This document shows positions 48,148 through 60,790 of a stretch of DNA of 64,000 bases, in pieces. Each line of letters begins with the position of its first letter. The first letter of the stretch is position 1. Below the pieces are notes generated by a model. It had not been told where the DNA came from, did not search any database, and was given only the letters and a program-made list of their open reading frames with translations. Origin of the DNA: Hippophae tibetana (Eukaryota; Streptophyta; Magnoliopsida; Rosales; Elaeagnaceae); assembly GCA_037013495.1 (NCBI GenBank), contig CM072807.1:17115001-17179000 (forward strand), written 5' to 3'. Both the position numbers and the translations under genes were made by a program.

Positions 48148-51100
48148 TCATTGGTTTGGTGGATTTTCTGGGTTCTCCTTGTCAGGATCGTCACCTTCCT
48201 CCTCTTCTTCTTTCTTTTCTTCCTCTTCATCTTCTTCTTCAGGAGGATCTGCTGGCATAGGAGATGGCAATGGTGTTTTAATTGGGGCAAATTGAGGGAA
48301 GATGTCTGGTCTCCTTCCTGGCTTGGGCCTTTCCCATTCCTGCAATATTAAGGAAAAATTATGAGCAGTAAAGAAGGAATTTAACAACCACCAAAACGAA
48401 GGGGCTTATAATCTTCTAAGAGGTGTGAACTTTAGGTTCTAGGAGATGAGTTGGAACATTTTTAAGGGATTGGGTACCCTTTATATACAGTATTATTAAA
48501 AAAAACGTGGCTTATTATCCCAATTCAAATATTGGTATCCTTCTAGTCATTTTGAATTGTATTTTCTCCTTTTCGACCAAAGGACAAATTGAACAAGAAC
48601 ATTTATGAAAATTTAAGAAAGGAAAATAAAAAAAGACAACAAAAAAAAGAGTTAGGATTATATTTCCGCAAATTAATGGTATGACTTTTATATTTTAAAC
48701 TTTTATATCTTTTTGTTAAATTTTTTAAACTCGGATTATTAATTATAATGGCAATATATTGACAAAAAATAATAAATTTGAATAATTCTAATCATTGTTA
48801 TATGAGGTTCAATACCCTAATTAATGAATTAGCTATCATTTAAAACAATTGTTTTAGTATCCCAATTTAACTATTGATACCTTTTATCCATTGAATTTTG
48901 ATTTTTTGCTAGTATCTTTTTCTTTTACTTAAATTTTCACAAATATCCTTATTTAATTTGACAAAAATAAATACTAATGCTTGAATTAGAGTACTAAAAC
49001 AGAATAGTTTAATAACATATGACATAAACGGTATCAATCCTTGAATTGGGGTACTAAAACGAAACATTTTAATAACATGAGATATAAACAACACCAATTC
49101 AATAACTTGGATACCTCTAAGGTATCGAATCCCATTTTTAACATCTACTAGACCTTCGAAAAGACGGAGTAATTCTTAACAATTATGCTAACGAGTTCTC
49201 AAAAAAAAAAAGCATGCCTCCATAGTAATTATGTATATGTGATCCAATTACAACTCACATCCCACGACCATTTGATGCTTATCATTTAATATAATAAAAT
49301 CAACAAAAACAAAGTTATAGCAACTAACATCGTACAATCTAACCATCAGCAATCACTCTATATATGAGCCTGTTATGAATTTTGAAAAAAAAATAAAAAA
49401 TATATATTGTGAGTTCACCCTCTTTATTATAGTTGTCCCATATTACATAAAAACACCTATTTGTAGGTCATGAGATATCTAAAGAGGTACCCCTCGTGGA
49501 GGAGAGAGAAGATAGATAATTGTTAGTCAATCAGACACTACCATCCGGCTGAGTCGAGTGCAGTATGGTAATGTGACAACACTTTATTTTTTTTAAATGT
49601 TTTATTTAATTATTTTTTAATTCAAAATTAAATTAATTGAACCAATCAGAGAAGATTTTATTTGTTAGACCGAATCATTATCTTCCCAATCTCTCCCACT
49701 ATTCCCTCCAGTCTCAACGGCTACTGCTATTTTATGACTACTAATTCTCCAACAGTTTCGGTTTTTCATATATAAATAACGGCAATAACCTCAGTCATTT
49801 CAAGAATAAGATGCAGCTCTGTTTGATTTTTCTCTCAACATAGCTCTCTGTTCAAAAATAAATTCTTAGTTTCTGTTTTTTCTTCTTTGGTTCTGAGCAA
49901 CATAATATTAATAGGGATGTACTATTTAGATCTTTTACAATGCAATAGAGGTGGAGACATAATGTTTTCTGGACTATTTTATCATGTGGATGATAGAACT
50001 ATAGAACTATAGAATGCTTGCATATCTTGGACAGAGCAACAAAACGTCTTAAAGAGTACAACTTAGTTCACGATTCAACCTAAGTAAATTTTGATAATTT
50101 TGTTAGTTTATTATTATTCTACAACAAGAAGTTTAAGAAGTTATTCACCTGCTATGTTTGTTGATTTAATGCCTGTTGATATGAATAATAAACCTTTACA
50201 TTTTGAGGGACTCCATTTTAAAAGAAAGAGACAGGACATGTTATTTTTCTATATCATGAAAAAAGCCACCTATGTTTTAAATACTGTAAAATCTGAACTA
50301 CTGGTGAGCCTACTAAACCTCAAACTAAAGATTGTGACTACTAGATAGAAGATAATTTCCTAGGTAAGAATTTCATTCTGAATGGTTTGTCTAATTACCT
50401 ATATGATTATTATAATTATGATAAAATTGTTAAAGAAACCTAGAATGCACTACAAAAAAAATATGACACTAAGGAAACTAGAACTAAGAAGTATGAAGTC
50501 GGTAGATATCTAAAATACCAAATGACTGACGACAAATCTATGGAGACTCACTCACATGAACTACAAAAAATAACACATGAAATATTTTTCGAAGATATGC
50601 TTTTAGATGAACGGTTTCAAGTTATTTTAATTGATATATTACACACTGCTTGGAAAGACTTCAAAAATGTTCTTAAGCATAAGATTAAGGAGTACTAGTT
50701 AGAAAATCTTATTGCCCATCTTTACATTGAGAAGGAATCCCAAAAACAAGATCAAAAAGATGAAGTACTTGTTTCCAATAACGGTACTCAGAAAAAATCC
50801 AGTGTCATTCTGAAATCCAAAGAGAGAAGTAACATGAAGTATCAGAATTGCAATACCAATCAGAACCACAACCACCAAAATTGTAACAAGAATCACATTA
50901 ACTCTCCTTAAGGAATGACACGTTTATGTGTGATAACTATAACAAGCCTGACCACATGGCTCAAAACTGTTGGAATGGGCCTTCAAGGCAAACCTAACCG
51001 AACAACAATTTATTGCTATGATAAGTGAAATCAACTATGTTGATGGATCTGAGGCGTGGTAGATAGATACTGGCACTACTCAACTATGGTCATGATTTGT

Positions 51101-54100
51101 TCAAGTCTTATTTTGAAATTGAGGACAAGAAAGTGTTGTTAGATGATTTCTACTCCACTATAGTTGTTGATACTCATGAGATAAAATTAAAGTTTAACTC
51201 TAAAAAGACTTAATTTTGAAGAATGTTTAGCATACTCCAAAAATAAGGAATAACTTAGTTTTGGGCTATCTCCTCGACAAAGTTAAATTTACTTAAATAA
51301 TTGAGTTGATTTATATACAATTACTAAAAATGATATTTTTGTTGAAAAAATGTATGCTATTGATAACATATTTAAATTTAATGTTGATATAAACAAAGTT
51401 TCTCCTTCTACTTACATGTAGTGTTGTTTCAATACTTGGCATGCTAAACTTTGTCATGTTAATAAATACAAAAATAAAAATATGTGTAGCTTAGGACTCA
51501 TTCTTAAATTATCTTTGAATAATTTTGAAAAATATGATTTTTACAATCAAGCTAAAATTACAAAAACCTTACATAAATCAATAGTTAAAGATTCTAAACC
51601 GCTTGATTTAATTCAGTTTTATATTTGTGAACTTGATGGTGTTTTAACTAGAAATGAAAAACGTTATTTTATTAATTTCATTTATGACTATTTTGGTCAT
51701 ACTTTCGTGTATCTCATGAAAAATAAAAGTTAAATGTTTAACATGTTCAAAATATTTTTGATTGAAATTGAAAATCAACCTCATAGAAAAATAAAATAAT
51801 CTTGTATTGATAGGAGTACTGAATATGATTTCAATATTTTCAACAATTTTTATAAAATCCATGAAATCATTCATGGATAAACTGTTCTCCTGAAATGAAT
51901 GGTAAAACTGAAAGAAAAAATAGAACCTTTACTGGATCAATTGTTGCTATTTTACTTAATTTTGATGTTGCATCTTCTTGGTGGGGAGAAATTTTATTAA
52001 ATGTTTATTATATGCTTAATAGAGTTCTTAAATCTAAAAGTAAAATTTCTCCTTATCATGTTTTACAAAATAAGAAACCTAACTTATCTTATTTTAGAAC
52101 TTGTAATTATTTGGTTTATTATTGTATTCCTAATCCTAAAAGAAATAAATTTGCTAATAGAGCCTATGAGTTTTCTTTATTAGATATGTTGTGAATAATA
52201 AAGATTATACATTCTTTGACTTGAATGATCATGTTGTTATTGAATCAAATAATGATGATTTTTATAAACATAGTTTCCCTTTTAAATTGAAAAATAGTGA
52301 GGGCTCGACTTCTAATAATTTCCAAGTAAAACTAACGAACCATATAAGGAATTAGATCTTGAACTTAAGAGGAGTAAACGAGTTCGAACCACTAAAGATT
52401 TTGGATCTAATTTTTATGCTTTTATCTTAATGAAAATTACCCAACTCTTCAAGAAATCTTATCTTTTTTAGATACCAACTTTTGGATAGAAGCTATTAAT
52501 GATAAAATAGACTCTCTTGAGTCTAATAGAACTTGAAATTTAGTTAATTTACCTCTAGGTAGCGAGGTAATAGGCTATAAATTGATACTTAATAAAAAAT
52601 TGAAACCCAATAATACAATTGATAAATACAATGCTCGTGTTGTAACCAAAGGGTATAAGTAAAGATAAAGGTAAATTTCTTTGACACTTTTTTACCCGTT
52701 ACTAGAATAACTTCCATAATGTCTGCTATGTTCTCTTATTGTTATTCATGATCTTGTTGTGCACCAAATGAATGTTAAAAATGTTTTTCTAAATGGTGAC
52801 TTAGAAGAAGAGATTTACTTGAAACAACTTGAAGGTTTTGTAGTCCTTAATCAAGAATATAAAGTTTTCAAATTAAATAAATTTCTTTATGATTTGAAAG
52901 AGACACCTAAGCAATGGTATGAAAAATTTGATAATCTTGGTATCTCACATGGTTTCAAAGTAAATGAAAGTAATAAATACATTTACTTTAAATCTAAAAA
53001 CTACGTTTGCACTACTATATGTCGTTATGTGAATGACTTGCTTAATTTTGATTCTAATATTCATGCATGTGAATAATATGAAATATTTTCTATGTGCTAA
53101 TTTTGATATGAAATATCTTGAAAAAACGAATTGGATCTTTGGAATAAAGATCACTAGGTCTGAAAAGAGACTTTCTTTAAATCAAACTCATTACATTGAG
53201 AAGATATTAAAAAAATATAATTACTTTAACCTACAAACCTGATGTACTCCTTATGATCCTAATGTAAAGTTGTTTAAGTACACCGAAAACGATGTTAGAC
53301 AATCTGAGTATACGAGCATCATTGGTAGCCTACCCTATGTTATGAATTGCACAAAGTCTGACATAGCTTATGTTGTGAAATTACTACGTAGGTTTACCAG
53401 TAGACCTAGTATTAAGCATTGATATGTTATTGAAAGGCTCATGAGATATCGAAAAGAGAACTATGAACCTTAGATTATATTATCAGAAGTTTCCCGTTAT
53501 CCTAAAACGATATAGCGATGTTGATTAGAACACCCTTTTAGAAGACTCCAAGGCAACTAACGACTATATATTTAGCATAGTTGGTAGAGTTATTTCTTAG
53601 AAGTCTAAGAAATAGACTATATTGGCTCAAATTACGATGGAGTCTAAGATGATAGCACTGGTTACTACTAATGAGAAAGCAGGCTAGTTAAGAAGCCTGT
53701 TAGCTAATATCCGTTTATAGGAAAGACCAATTCCAGTTATTTTGATCCATTGCGATAGTACCGCAGCTATTGCAAAGATTCAAAACAGTTACTATAATGG
53801 CAAGAGACAACAGATACATCGTAAACACACTACTGTTAGAGAATTTCTCTCCACAGGAGCTATAAGAATGGATCATGTACATACTGATAATAACTTGGCT
53901 AATCCTTAGACGAAAGGACTAGCTAGAGAGAAGGTTTTCAAAACCTTGAAAGGAATGAGACTACAGCCTTTAGAGTGATGAGTTATTTATGGCAATAACC
54001 CAACTTATGTACTGAAGATTCCAAGCAATAGGTTCAATGGGTAATAACAAATTATGAAGTGATATGAGATGAATCATACTAGTATAAGTTGTACTTGCTA

Positions 54101-56377
54101 TTAAAATCATGAAATCTTGAAACGATAGAAAGATAATTAATAACTCTTAATGACTTCTACACTCTATGTAGAGTATAATACATAGCTACAGAAACACTCC
54201 TAATAGACTCATCTATGTGAATGTAGAAATGTGGCTGCTTCCTATGGAATTTTGGACAAAATTTACTAGAGCATTCACTATACTAAGATAGACGAGTATG
54301 GTCGCAAAGCACAAATTTTTTGAACTACACCATGCAAAAGTTGTGTGTGATGTTGTTAGAGATAGAGTTCAAAACTACAAGTTACTCTAGTATATTCTAA
54401 TGCATCTTCACTATGTCAAGGTTCAAGTCAATAGACACTTTCTACTTATGCACAATCTTATATTTTGGTTGGTTGCTAGATAAAAATTACTTTTAAAAAT
54501 TCAAGTGGGGGATTGTTGAAAATATTTTATATATAAAAAATGAATTTTGAAAAAGAAAGGATGAAAAATGTATATTATGAGTTTACCTTCTGCATTATAG
54601 TCGTTCCACATTGCTTAGAAACATCTCTTTGAAGAAGTTTATAAGATATTAAGTTTAGACTTGAAATTGAGCCCTAAGGGATTCCCACTTTTTATGGATG
54701 GGAGAAGAGATAAGGAATACCTCACACACATGCCTGCTGCCACTGCTATCCATCCGAACAGCGGGCCAAGTCGAGTGTGATATGGTAAGGTGATAGACAC
54801 TTTATTCTTTTTTAAATATGTTTTATTTAATTATTTTTTAATTCAGTTAAATTAATTGAATAAGAGAAGACTCAGTTTGTTAGACCGAGTATCTCTCGAC
54901 CCACTCTCTCCCACTATTCCTTCCACTCTCAACAGCTATTTTATGGTCGTTACTTCTCTAGCAACTTCGATTTTATCTATAAATAGAGACAATAGCATCA
55001 ATCATTTGAAGAATAAGATACAACTCTCTTTGATTTTTTTCTTAACATAGCTCTCTGTTCGAAAATAAATTCTTAACTTTTGCTTTTTGTTCTTTGATTC
55101 GGAGCAACATAATATTAGTAAGAGTATAGTATACCAGTCTTCTACAGTGCAGTAGATGTCCAAGACAGAGAATGACATCTGAACTGTTTAATATTGGGGA
55201 CAAAGGAGCTATAGATTACTTGCAAATTTTGGACAGAAACGCGAAACGTATTAAAAAAACAACCTGATCTGTCACTCAACCCAAGCAAATTTTGATAGTT
55301 TCGTTCCTTTATTATTATTCTGCAGCAACAGGGACTTAGAGTCTCCATTTTTTTTTCTTTTTCTGGTCAGATAGACTCGGAGTCTTTTAAGAAACAGGAG
55401 TATGATAGTTGGTCTCCACGAGATTTTTAGTAATGAAACGTATTATTCTTAGAGAAAAAGTGGATGTACTTGGCCTCAGCCAGATTTTTAGTGTGAATAT
55501 TTTCGACCTTTCCCCCTAAGTTTCTTACCAAGTTCTATGTCACTCACATGATAATTGAGTAATTGGTATAAACTCAATAACAGCATCGACCATACTTGTA
55601 GTTGTAAGTTGAAACCTACTGACCTTCCAAAACATGAACGCTCACAATTTTCAAAATTCAGTAATAAAGTTTAGCGGTTATGTTATTTCCTAAAATTTTA
55701 TAAGAAACACTGAATAATATATCTCAAGATCAAGGAGAACAAATTAACTCTGATTACTTAGTACTAATTTAAAGATAAGAAATAAACTATTTTTATGTAA
55801 TCAAGTAAAAATAAAGATTTGGTAATAAAGTATTCACCTAATTTCCAACTACAGTATCAAGAGTTACTCAATAGCTCGAGAAATGAAGGCTTTTACACAT
55901 TATTCTATAGAAAGATAATGGAAATCAAAATCTCGAAACATAGGTTTTGCCTTTATTTAATCTATCACTCAATTCAGGTATTTCGACCGTGTTGTGCACA
56001 CACTATTATCAAACTCAGCAAGAGAAAATTTCCACACACAAAAAAAAACCGATTTTTTTTCTTAAGAACATAAACATAGAGTGATGTTTAGATTAGAAGA
56101 TAAAGCACCAGGTGTTCGACAAAAAAGAAAAGCTTACAATGGGAAAATCGAGAGGAGAGCGACGAGTCATCTTTTCCTCTTCAGGAGCCATCCGAACCAT
56201 ATGACTTGACCTCCTACGGCTATGGAGGAATAGCGGCGCCAAAGCTTCAGAACAAGGAAACGACTGCGAAGAGCTGGTTGGTCCCATGCTACAAGAAACA
56301 GAAGAGGAAAAAGAAGAAGGTCTACCAGGGCTAGCGGGAACCAAATTCAGAGGAAGAGTAAAGGTCAGCAGAGCCAT
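48148..56377 (-). CDS. Small acidic plastid-targeted protein, two exons with 7.8 kb intron
   Basis: Exon 1 is 56377-56138 (ATG 56377, 80 codons), with donor ATT|GTAAGC. Exon 2 is 48339-48148 with acceptor TTGCAG|GAATGG; both junctions are phase 0, giving 143 residues. Residues 1-60 are rich in S, P, L and R with almost no acids (MALLTFTLPLNL, SSFSSSVSCSMG), typical of a chloroplast transit peptide. Then come MAPEEEKMTRRSPLDFPI (exon 1 end) and EWERPKPGRRPDIFPQF (exon 2), with a final acidic run at about 114-131. No membrane segment or catalytic motif was seen. I recall similar unnamed plant proteins but cannot name a function. Joining the exons rests on matching phase, splice sites and the LDFPI-EWERP continuity. 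The intron holds a copia element (49371-55330) on the opposite strand. Confidence 0.75.
49371..50126 (+). repeat. copia 5' LTR
   Basis: Starts TGTTATGAATTTTG and ends at about ACAACA. It aligns to 54514-55330 with indels and many point changes; TATAAATAACGG at about 49774 matches TATAAATAGAGA at about 54977 (probable TATA box). Confidence 0.82.
50127..51000 (+). pseudogene. copia gag
   Basis: ORF 50091-50348 reads PLHFEGLHFKRKRQDMLFF, the copia gag start. It continues with stops (NALQKKYDTKETRTKKYEVG, RYLKYQMTDDKSMETHSHEL). The knuckle at 50929-50985 keeps the first Cys, the His and the last Cys (C..Y....H....C), but the second Cys is a Tyr. Confidence 0.8.
51040..52200 (+). pseudogene. copia protease and integrase
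   Basis: At about 51052-51085 the protease motif reads EAW, a stop, IDTGTTQLW; the D-T-G triad is present. 51425-51480 has the HAKLCHVNKYK block. ORF 51482-51733 and 51895-52194 are integrase core and end (SPEMNGKTERKNRTF at 51889, SWWGEILLNVYYMLNRV). Several stops and shifts lie between. Confidence 0.82.
52440..53980 (+). pseudogene. copia reverse transcriptase and RNase H
   Basis: RT starts near 52480 (WIEAINDKIDSLES) and continues at 52759-53076 with HQMNVKNVFLNGDLEEEIYL and FLYDLKETPKQWYEKFD. The catalytic box at 53026-53037 reads YVND, so its first aspartate is an asparagine. RNase H runs from about 53270 (YASIIGSLPYVMNCTKSDIAY-like) to about 53975, with IHCDSTAAIAKIQN at about 53740 and the final HVHTDNNLANP block at about 53875. 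A stop ends it before the polypurine tract. Confidence 0.86.
54514..55330 (+). repeat. copia 3' LTR
   Basis: TGTTGAAAATATTTT...GCAGCAACA, 817 bp, preceded by the polypurine tract AAGTGGGGGAT. More complete at its start than the 5' LTR. Confidence 0.85.
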
Positions 56378-58430
56378 TTTCGGTTGGTGATTCCTTCTGA
56401 GAAAGAGAAAAAGAACACTCTTCTTGTGTTTGCACCTAACCGCCTCTTGGTCTGCTACTGCCGAGCAGAGACGAAGATAAAAACCAAGACTGGTAATTGA
56501 GATATGGTCCATTCACTTCAACTTAACACTAAATATTTCGGACCAACTTTAAGTCCATCTTTTTTTACTGGACCTTGCGTATTATATCAACCTTTTATGT
56601 CTAGTTTAGACCCAAACAAGGCCCTTTGATCATTCTATGAGTCAGTTTAAGTCCAAAGTTAAAAATTATTTTCATGTCATTAATTAATTAAATCACCTGT
56701 TTAAATCCAATTATAACTTTAAATATGTTATTCATTACTCTTTTAATATAATTCTCGTCCTCCCCACCTACTATTTAGTATTTATATTAAAAAAAAATTA
56801 CAATAATCTTAAATTAATTAATCTAAACAACAACCATATTCACAACTTTAACAATTAATATAATACTAATACCTTACCTTACCTGACAAACGTATCAAGT
56901 TGAGATGTACGCAATACTTGTGTTAATGATATAAGTCGTTTCTGTATACTTTGTCCATGGTACAACTATCTTCTACATAGTGTATATAGTGTATCAATAT
57001 CATGGTCACTTTTTTAGTGCTTCCAAAAGGACTGCGGTGGATTAGGAAGGACACCGACCAACATACCAATTAAGTGCTAGCAGGTAAATTGTAGCTAGGT
57101 CAAAATGAGTAAGGGAAATAATATCAAACCATTGACCTCTTGTATGGAAGGCAAATAATATCACTAGCGTACAATTCAGTTGAAACTGTTCCAACTGAAA
57201 TGCGCTGCATTTATATTTTTAGTACAAGTCACTTCTGTTTTTTCTTTTTTAAGATATTGATATTCTTAGATTAGATACGTTCAAGTTATTAAATTAAATT
57301 ATATTATAATTATTTTATAATAAATATTTTAGTGAAATAATTTATATTTAAAATATTATTTAATTTTTTTTATATAATTTTTTTTACCTATTAAAATAAT
57401 TTCTTTATAAAAATTTATTTAAATCAATATTTAATTTATTCTTATATTTTAAAAAAATTAATTTAAAATGAAAAAAAAAATCTATACACATAATTTTAGA
57501 ATTAAAATTTGAAATAGATTAAATAAAGGATATAATACAATTTAAACTCACACCCACTAATAGTAGTAAATTTATACAAAATCATATATTTTTTATTCCA
57601 TACAAGACAATCTCATTTTACAATTAAACATATAATTATATAAAAATTATACAACCAAGATTTTTAAAAAAGTGTAATAAACATACTCATGACATTTAAG
57701 GGAGGATTTGGTAAAGATGGTACTACACCTTTTGTGTTAAATGGAGTCATTTGTGCCGCATATAAGATTAATTTAAGCTAAGGTGCCTACTTAACAATGG
57801 TAACATTCAAGTAGAGAAATATCTTCATGCTCGTTAACATGTTTCTAAACATCTATAACATATTTAACAGGGAGAAATATCACTAATATTTTTAACTTTT
57901 AGCATATTTTTACATATATTTCTTATTTTATAAAAAAAGTTTCAATGTCTTGGAATTTTAAGTTAATATCACTAACACTTTTGGATAATTAATTGTGTTT
58001 TTATTCAATGATGTATTTTTCTTTCATATGACTTTGATACCAAACAATTTTTTGCTATGATTAATTTTTTGATCTAACATATTTTTAACAAATAAATATT
58101 GATTAATTTTCCTATTCTTAAATTTTTACCAAATAAATATTATCTTAAATAGATAGAATCTAGAATTGTATCTAATATTATCTTATTTTATTGAATACAT
58201 GTTCACCTCCTGTTACTTTGTATATTATATTTAGTTATTTTGTTAGAAGTCTCACCTTTTGGAGTAGGGATTTGTCTTCAACTAAAGATAAAATCCATAC
58301 TTTTATTTAAGATACAAGAAAGATATTGGATTTTGTTGAAAATAAAACTTTTATTCATTAAGGAAGTAAGATCATTATAATCCTAATTTTTTGCCAATTT
58401 ATTCCTTAAGAGTTTGCCTAAACATTATTG
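56378..58430. other. Intergenic DNA upstream of the plastid-protein gene
   Basis: First part (56378-56600) is probably the 5' UTR and promoter of the minus-strand gene; no TATA box could be fixed. The rest is AT-rich without recognisable ORFs. Confidence 0.5.
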
Positions 58431-58996
58431 TTTGAACCATGCCTAGCTCGGTGAAGGCACAAGACATCTCAGGATATCCATGTGGGACACAAGGTTCTAG
58501 CGTGTTCTTCACCGATCTATGTTCACGGTGGGACAACCATAGCTTGACACATGTTTTTCGCTCTTCCCATGTTTCGAACTCGATACCTAGCCCTTAAGTA
58601 CCTTAGTAGGAAGAAACCTAGTACCAATTGAGACGTGTAGCCAATATAGTATCAGCTTCTAAGAATCTGTGGCTAAAAGGGTTCAGGTCACAAGTTTGAG
58701 GCTAGGAAAGGTGAAAGAAACTCAATCTATGACTAGTCAAGAACTATGGGACCCTTGAGGATAAGCATACCCATCACAGGTTGTTGGTAAAAAGGGTGCC
58801 TTTTGATGTTTGAACCACACCTAACTCAATAGAGGCACAAGAAATCTCAAGAGATCCATGTGGGGCCCAAGGTTCTAACGTTGATGCTCCGCACTGATCT
58901 TTGTTCACAATGGGACGGCCATAGCCTGACACGTGTTTCTTTTGCTCTCCTTAGGTTTCGAACCAGATACCTAGCCTTTAAGTACCTTAGTAGGAA
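58431..58996 (+). repeat. Direct repeat pair, about 185-bp units 378 bp apart
   Basis: 58431-58613 and 58809-58996 share TTTGAACCA, GAGGCACAAGA, TCCATGTGGG, CAAGGTTCTA, GTTTCGAAC and AAGTACCTTAGTAGGAAG, with about one difference in five bases and small indels. The second copy touches the end of virus copy 3. GTTTCGAAC is like a tRNA B box, so a SINE or tRNA-derived origin is possible but not shown. Confidence 0.75.
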
Positions 58997-59009
58997 GCAA
59001 TCTGGTACC

Positions 59010-60790
59010 GGGTTTATATTTCTGCTGTATATGATTGGTTTTCTTCATAATGTATGAACTTTTTCTGTTGTGAAGAATTCCATAGTTTTAAGTTGATCCT
59101 TTTTTTTATTTTCCTATAAAGATTTAACCATTGGTCTGGGTTTATATTTCTTTGTCTTTTTTTTCTTCCTCGGATATAAGAAATGTATAATCTATTTTCC
59201 TAAAGATTAATGATCTTGGTATTTGTTTTTAACATTGTCATCTTTCATTTTGAAATTGTTTGGTTTTTGAGTGTTTGTGCATAATTACCTTCTAAGTTGG
59301 CTATTACATTTCTAGGTCTAAGAAACTTAAGGATTTTGTAATTAGTAAAACTTTCTTCTACTTCAATCCTAATAGTAAATGTTTTATATATTACACCAGA
59401 AATCTAGTTATTGCTCTACTTACTTCTAACCATGTCCTATATATTCCTGGTGTTGGTTTGTCGTAGACAACATAATATTTTTCTTTTTATCTTTTCTTTA
59501 AGCTCTTCTTCATCTACTATACCATACCATAAAGTTTTTGAAAAGTTGTCATTTTCTCTTTTGATTAATTTTGAGATTTTATTCTCTTCCTTTGATATTT
59601 TAGTCTCTTTCATTATTAGAGTACTAGACTTTTCATGTTTTTCACATAAGAGTGAATTATTGAGACATAAAATCTCTAGTTGATCTTTTAGAACTTTTTT
59701 TTTTTATCTTAATTTTTATGTCAAGATTATCATCTTTTCTACAATTGTAAAAATTGTTAGTGGTGTTAATTCTCTAACTAAAGCATCGGCTAAATTATTA
59801 CCATTGTTGCTATCTGATTAATTTTTCTTGTTTGTAATCACTTGTAATATTAGTTATCAAGAAATATCTTAAAATTTATTACATGTTCTAATAATAAATC
59901 TTGAGCACATTACATATATAGCAAAAAACTTTATTGTCTTTTTTTTACAGTTAAATATTATTTTTCATTAATATGATAGTTTAGTTTAACTTTTTAAAAA
60001 GCTAATAACATAAACCTATATAAATATTCATCTTTTTCATCTACTCTTTATTTTAATATAATTTTCTAATATTTATGTAAAGTATTTATTTCCACTATCA
60101 TTTTTTCATCTAATCTTCGATGGTAAAATGTTTATTCCTTGTATTATACCATTTAATATTTTTTACTTTATAATTTAATATTTTTTGTTACTGACCTATT
60201 ATTTCATAGATAAATTTTTTAACTTGTTTAATTTCTTTTATTTCTTCTTCTAATTTCCATTCCCATTTAATTATTTTTATTTGATCACTTGTACATTCTA
60301 TTATTAGTATCTTATTTTTCTTACTACATTACTTTTTATTCCTAATATCAAATGTTTTTTTCTCTAAGTTTTTTTCTTTTTGTATTTCAAAATCTATAAA
60401 TATTTTTAATTTTATTATTTGTACAATTTTTAGAAAAATTATATCTATTTTTATGAATTTATTTTATCCATATATTTAATTATTATGACTGTTTATTAAT
60501 TAATATCCTACTATGTAATATACTAAAACTTGATGATTTCTTTCTTTATTAAATATTTTTTTTTTCAAATTCATAAACTAAACGTAATACTTTGTTTAAA
60601 TTTTTATCATTAATGTTAGTCACAAACATGTGAAGTTTAATCTATGATATCTTAAATTTTCATAAATCATTTATAATAAGACATACTTTCTTTAAGATAC
60701 CTTGTTAGAACATTAAACATATTTATGATATTTCTTCAAGTATTATTAACATAACATTATCCTACTTTAACTACATTCTTCTATTAAATT
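59010..60790 (-). mobile_element. Endogenous pararetrovirus copy 3, internally deleted
   Basis: Minus strand reading: about 60780-60380 movement protein (INDKNLNKVLRLVYEF-like stretch at about 60600, INSHNN at about 60485); 60230-59800 late RT/RNase H (VDEKDEYLY at about 60030, LITNITSDYKQEKLIR at about 59870, ELTPLTIFTIVEKM at about 59770); 59500-59290 Cauli_VI domain (YDKPTPGIYRTWLEV at about 59465); 59100-59040 matches the copy 2 block FYTTEKEFP. The order is that of copies 1 and 2, but coat, protease and most of RT are absent. No long frame remains. Confidence 0.75.

Larger units (their letters stand above)
49371..55330 (+). mobile_element. Ty1/copia retrotransposon with both LTRs, in an intron
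   Basis: 5' LTR 49371-50126 and 3' LTR 54514-55330 are alike along their length (for example GTCGAGTG, ATTTAATTATTTTTTAATTC, AGCTCTCTGTTC). The polypurine tract AAGTGGGGGAT lies directly before 54514. Between them, on plus: gag, knuckle, protease, integrase, RT and RNase H. The 5' LTR start lacks about 22 bases, no clear target duplication was found, and the primer site after 50126 seems deleted. The element is antisense to the surrounding gene. Confidence 0.88.

Noticed and set aside
48113-48351. Plus-strand serine- and phenylalanine-rich ORFs
   Set aside because: They are the complement of the glutamate run coded by exon 2 of the acidic protein on minus.
49366-55335. Target-site duplication for the intronic copia element
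   Set aside because: The bases outside the LTRs (GAGCC and GGGAC) do not match; the 5' LTR start is damaged, so the true end cannot be set.
59411-59683. 90-codon plus-strand ORF
   Set aside because: It lies opposite the Cauli_VI part of virus copy 3 and has no family of its own.
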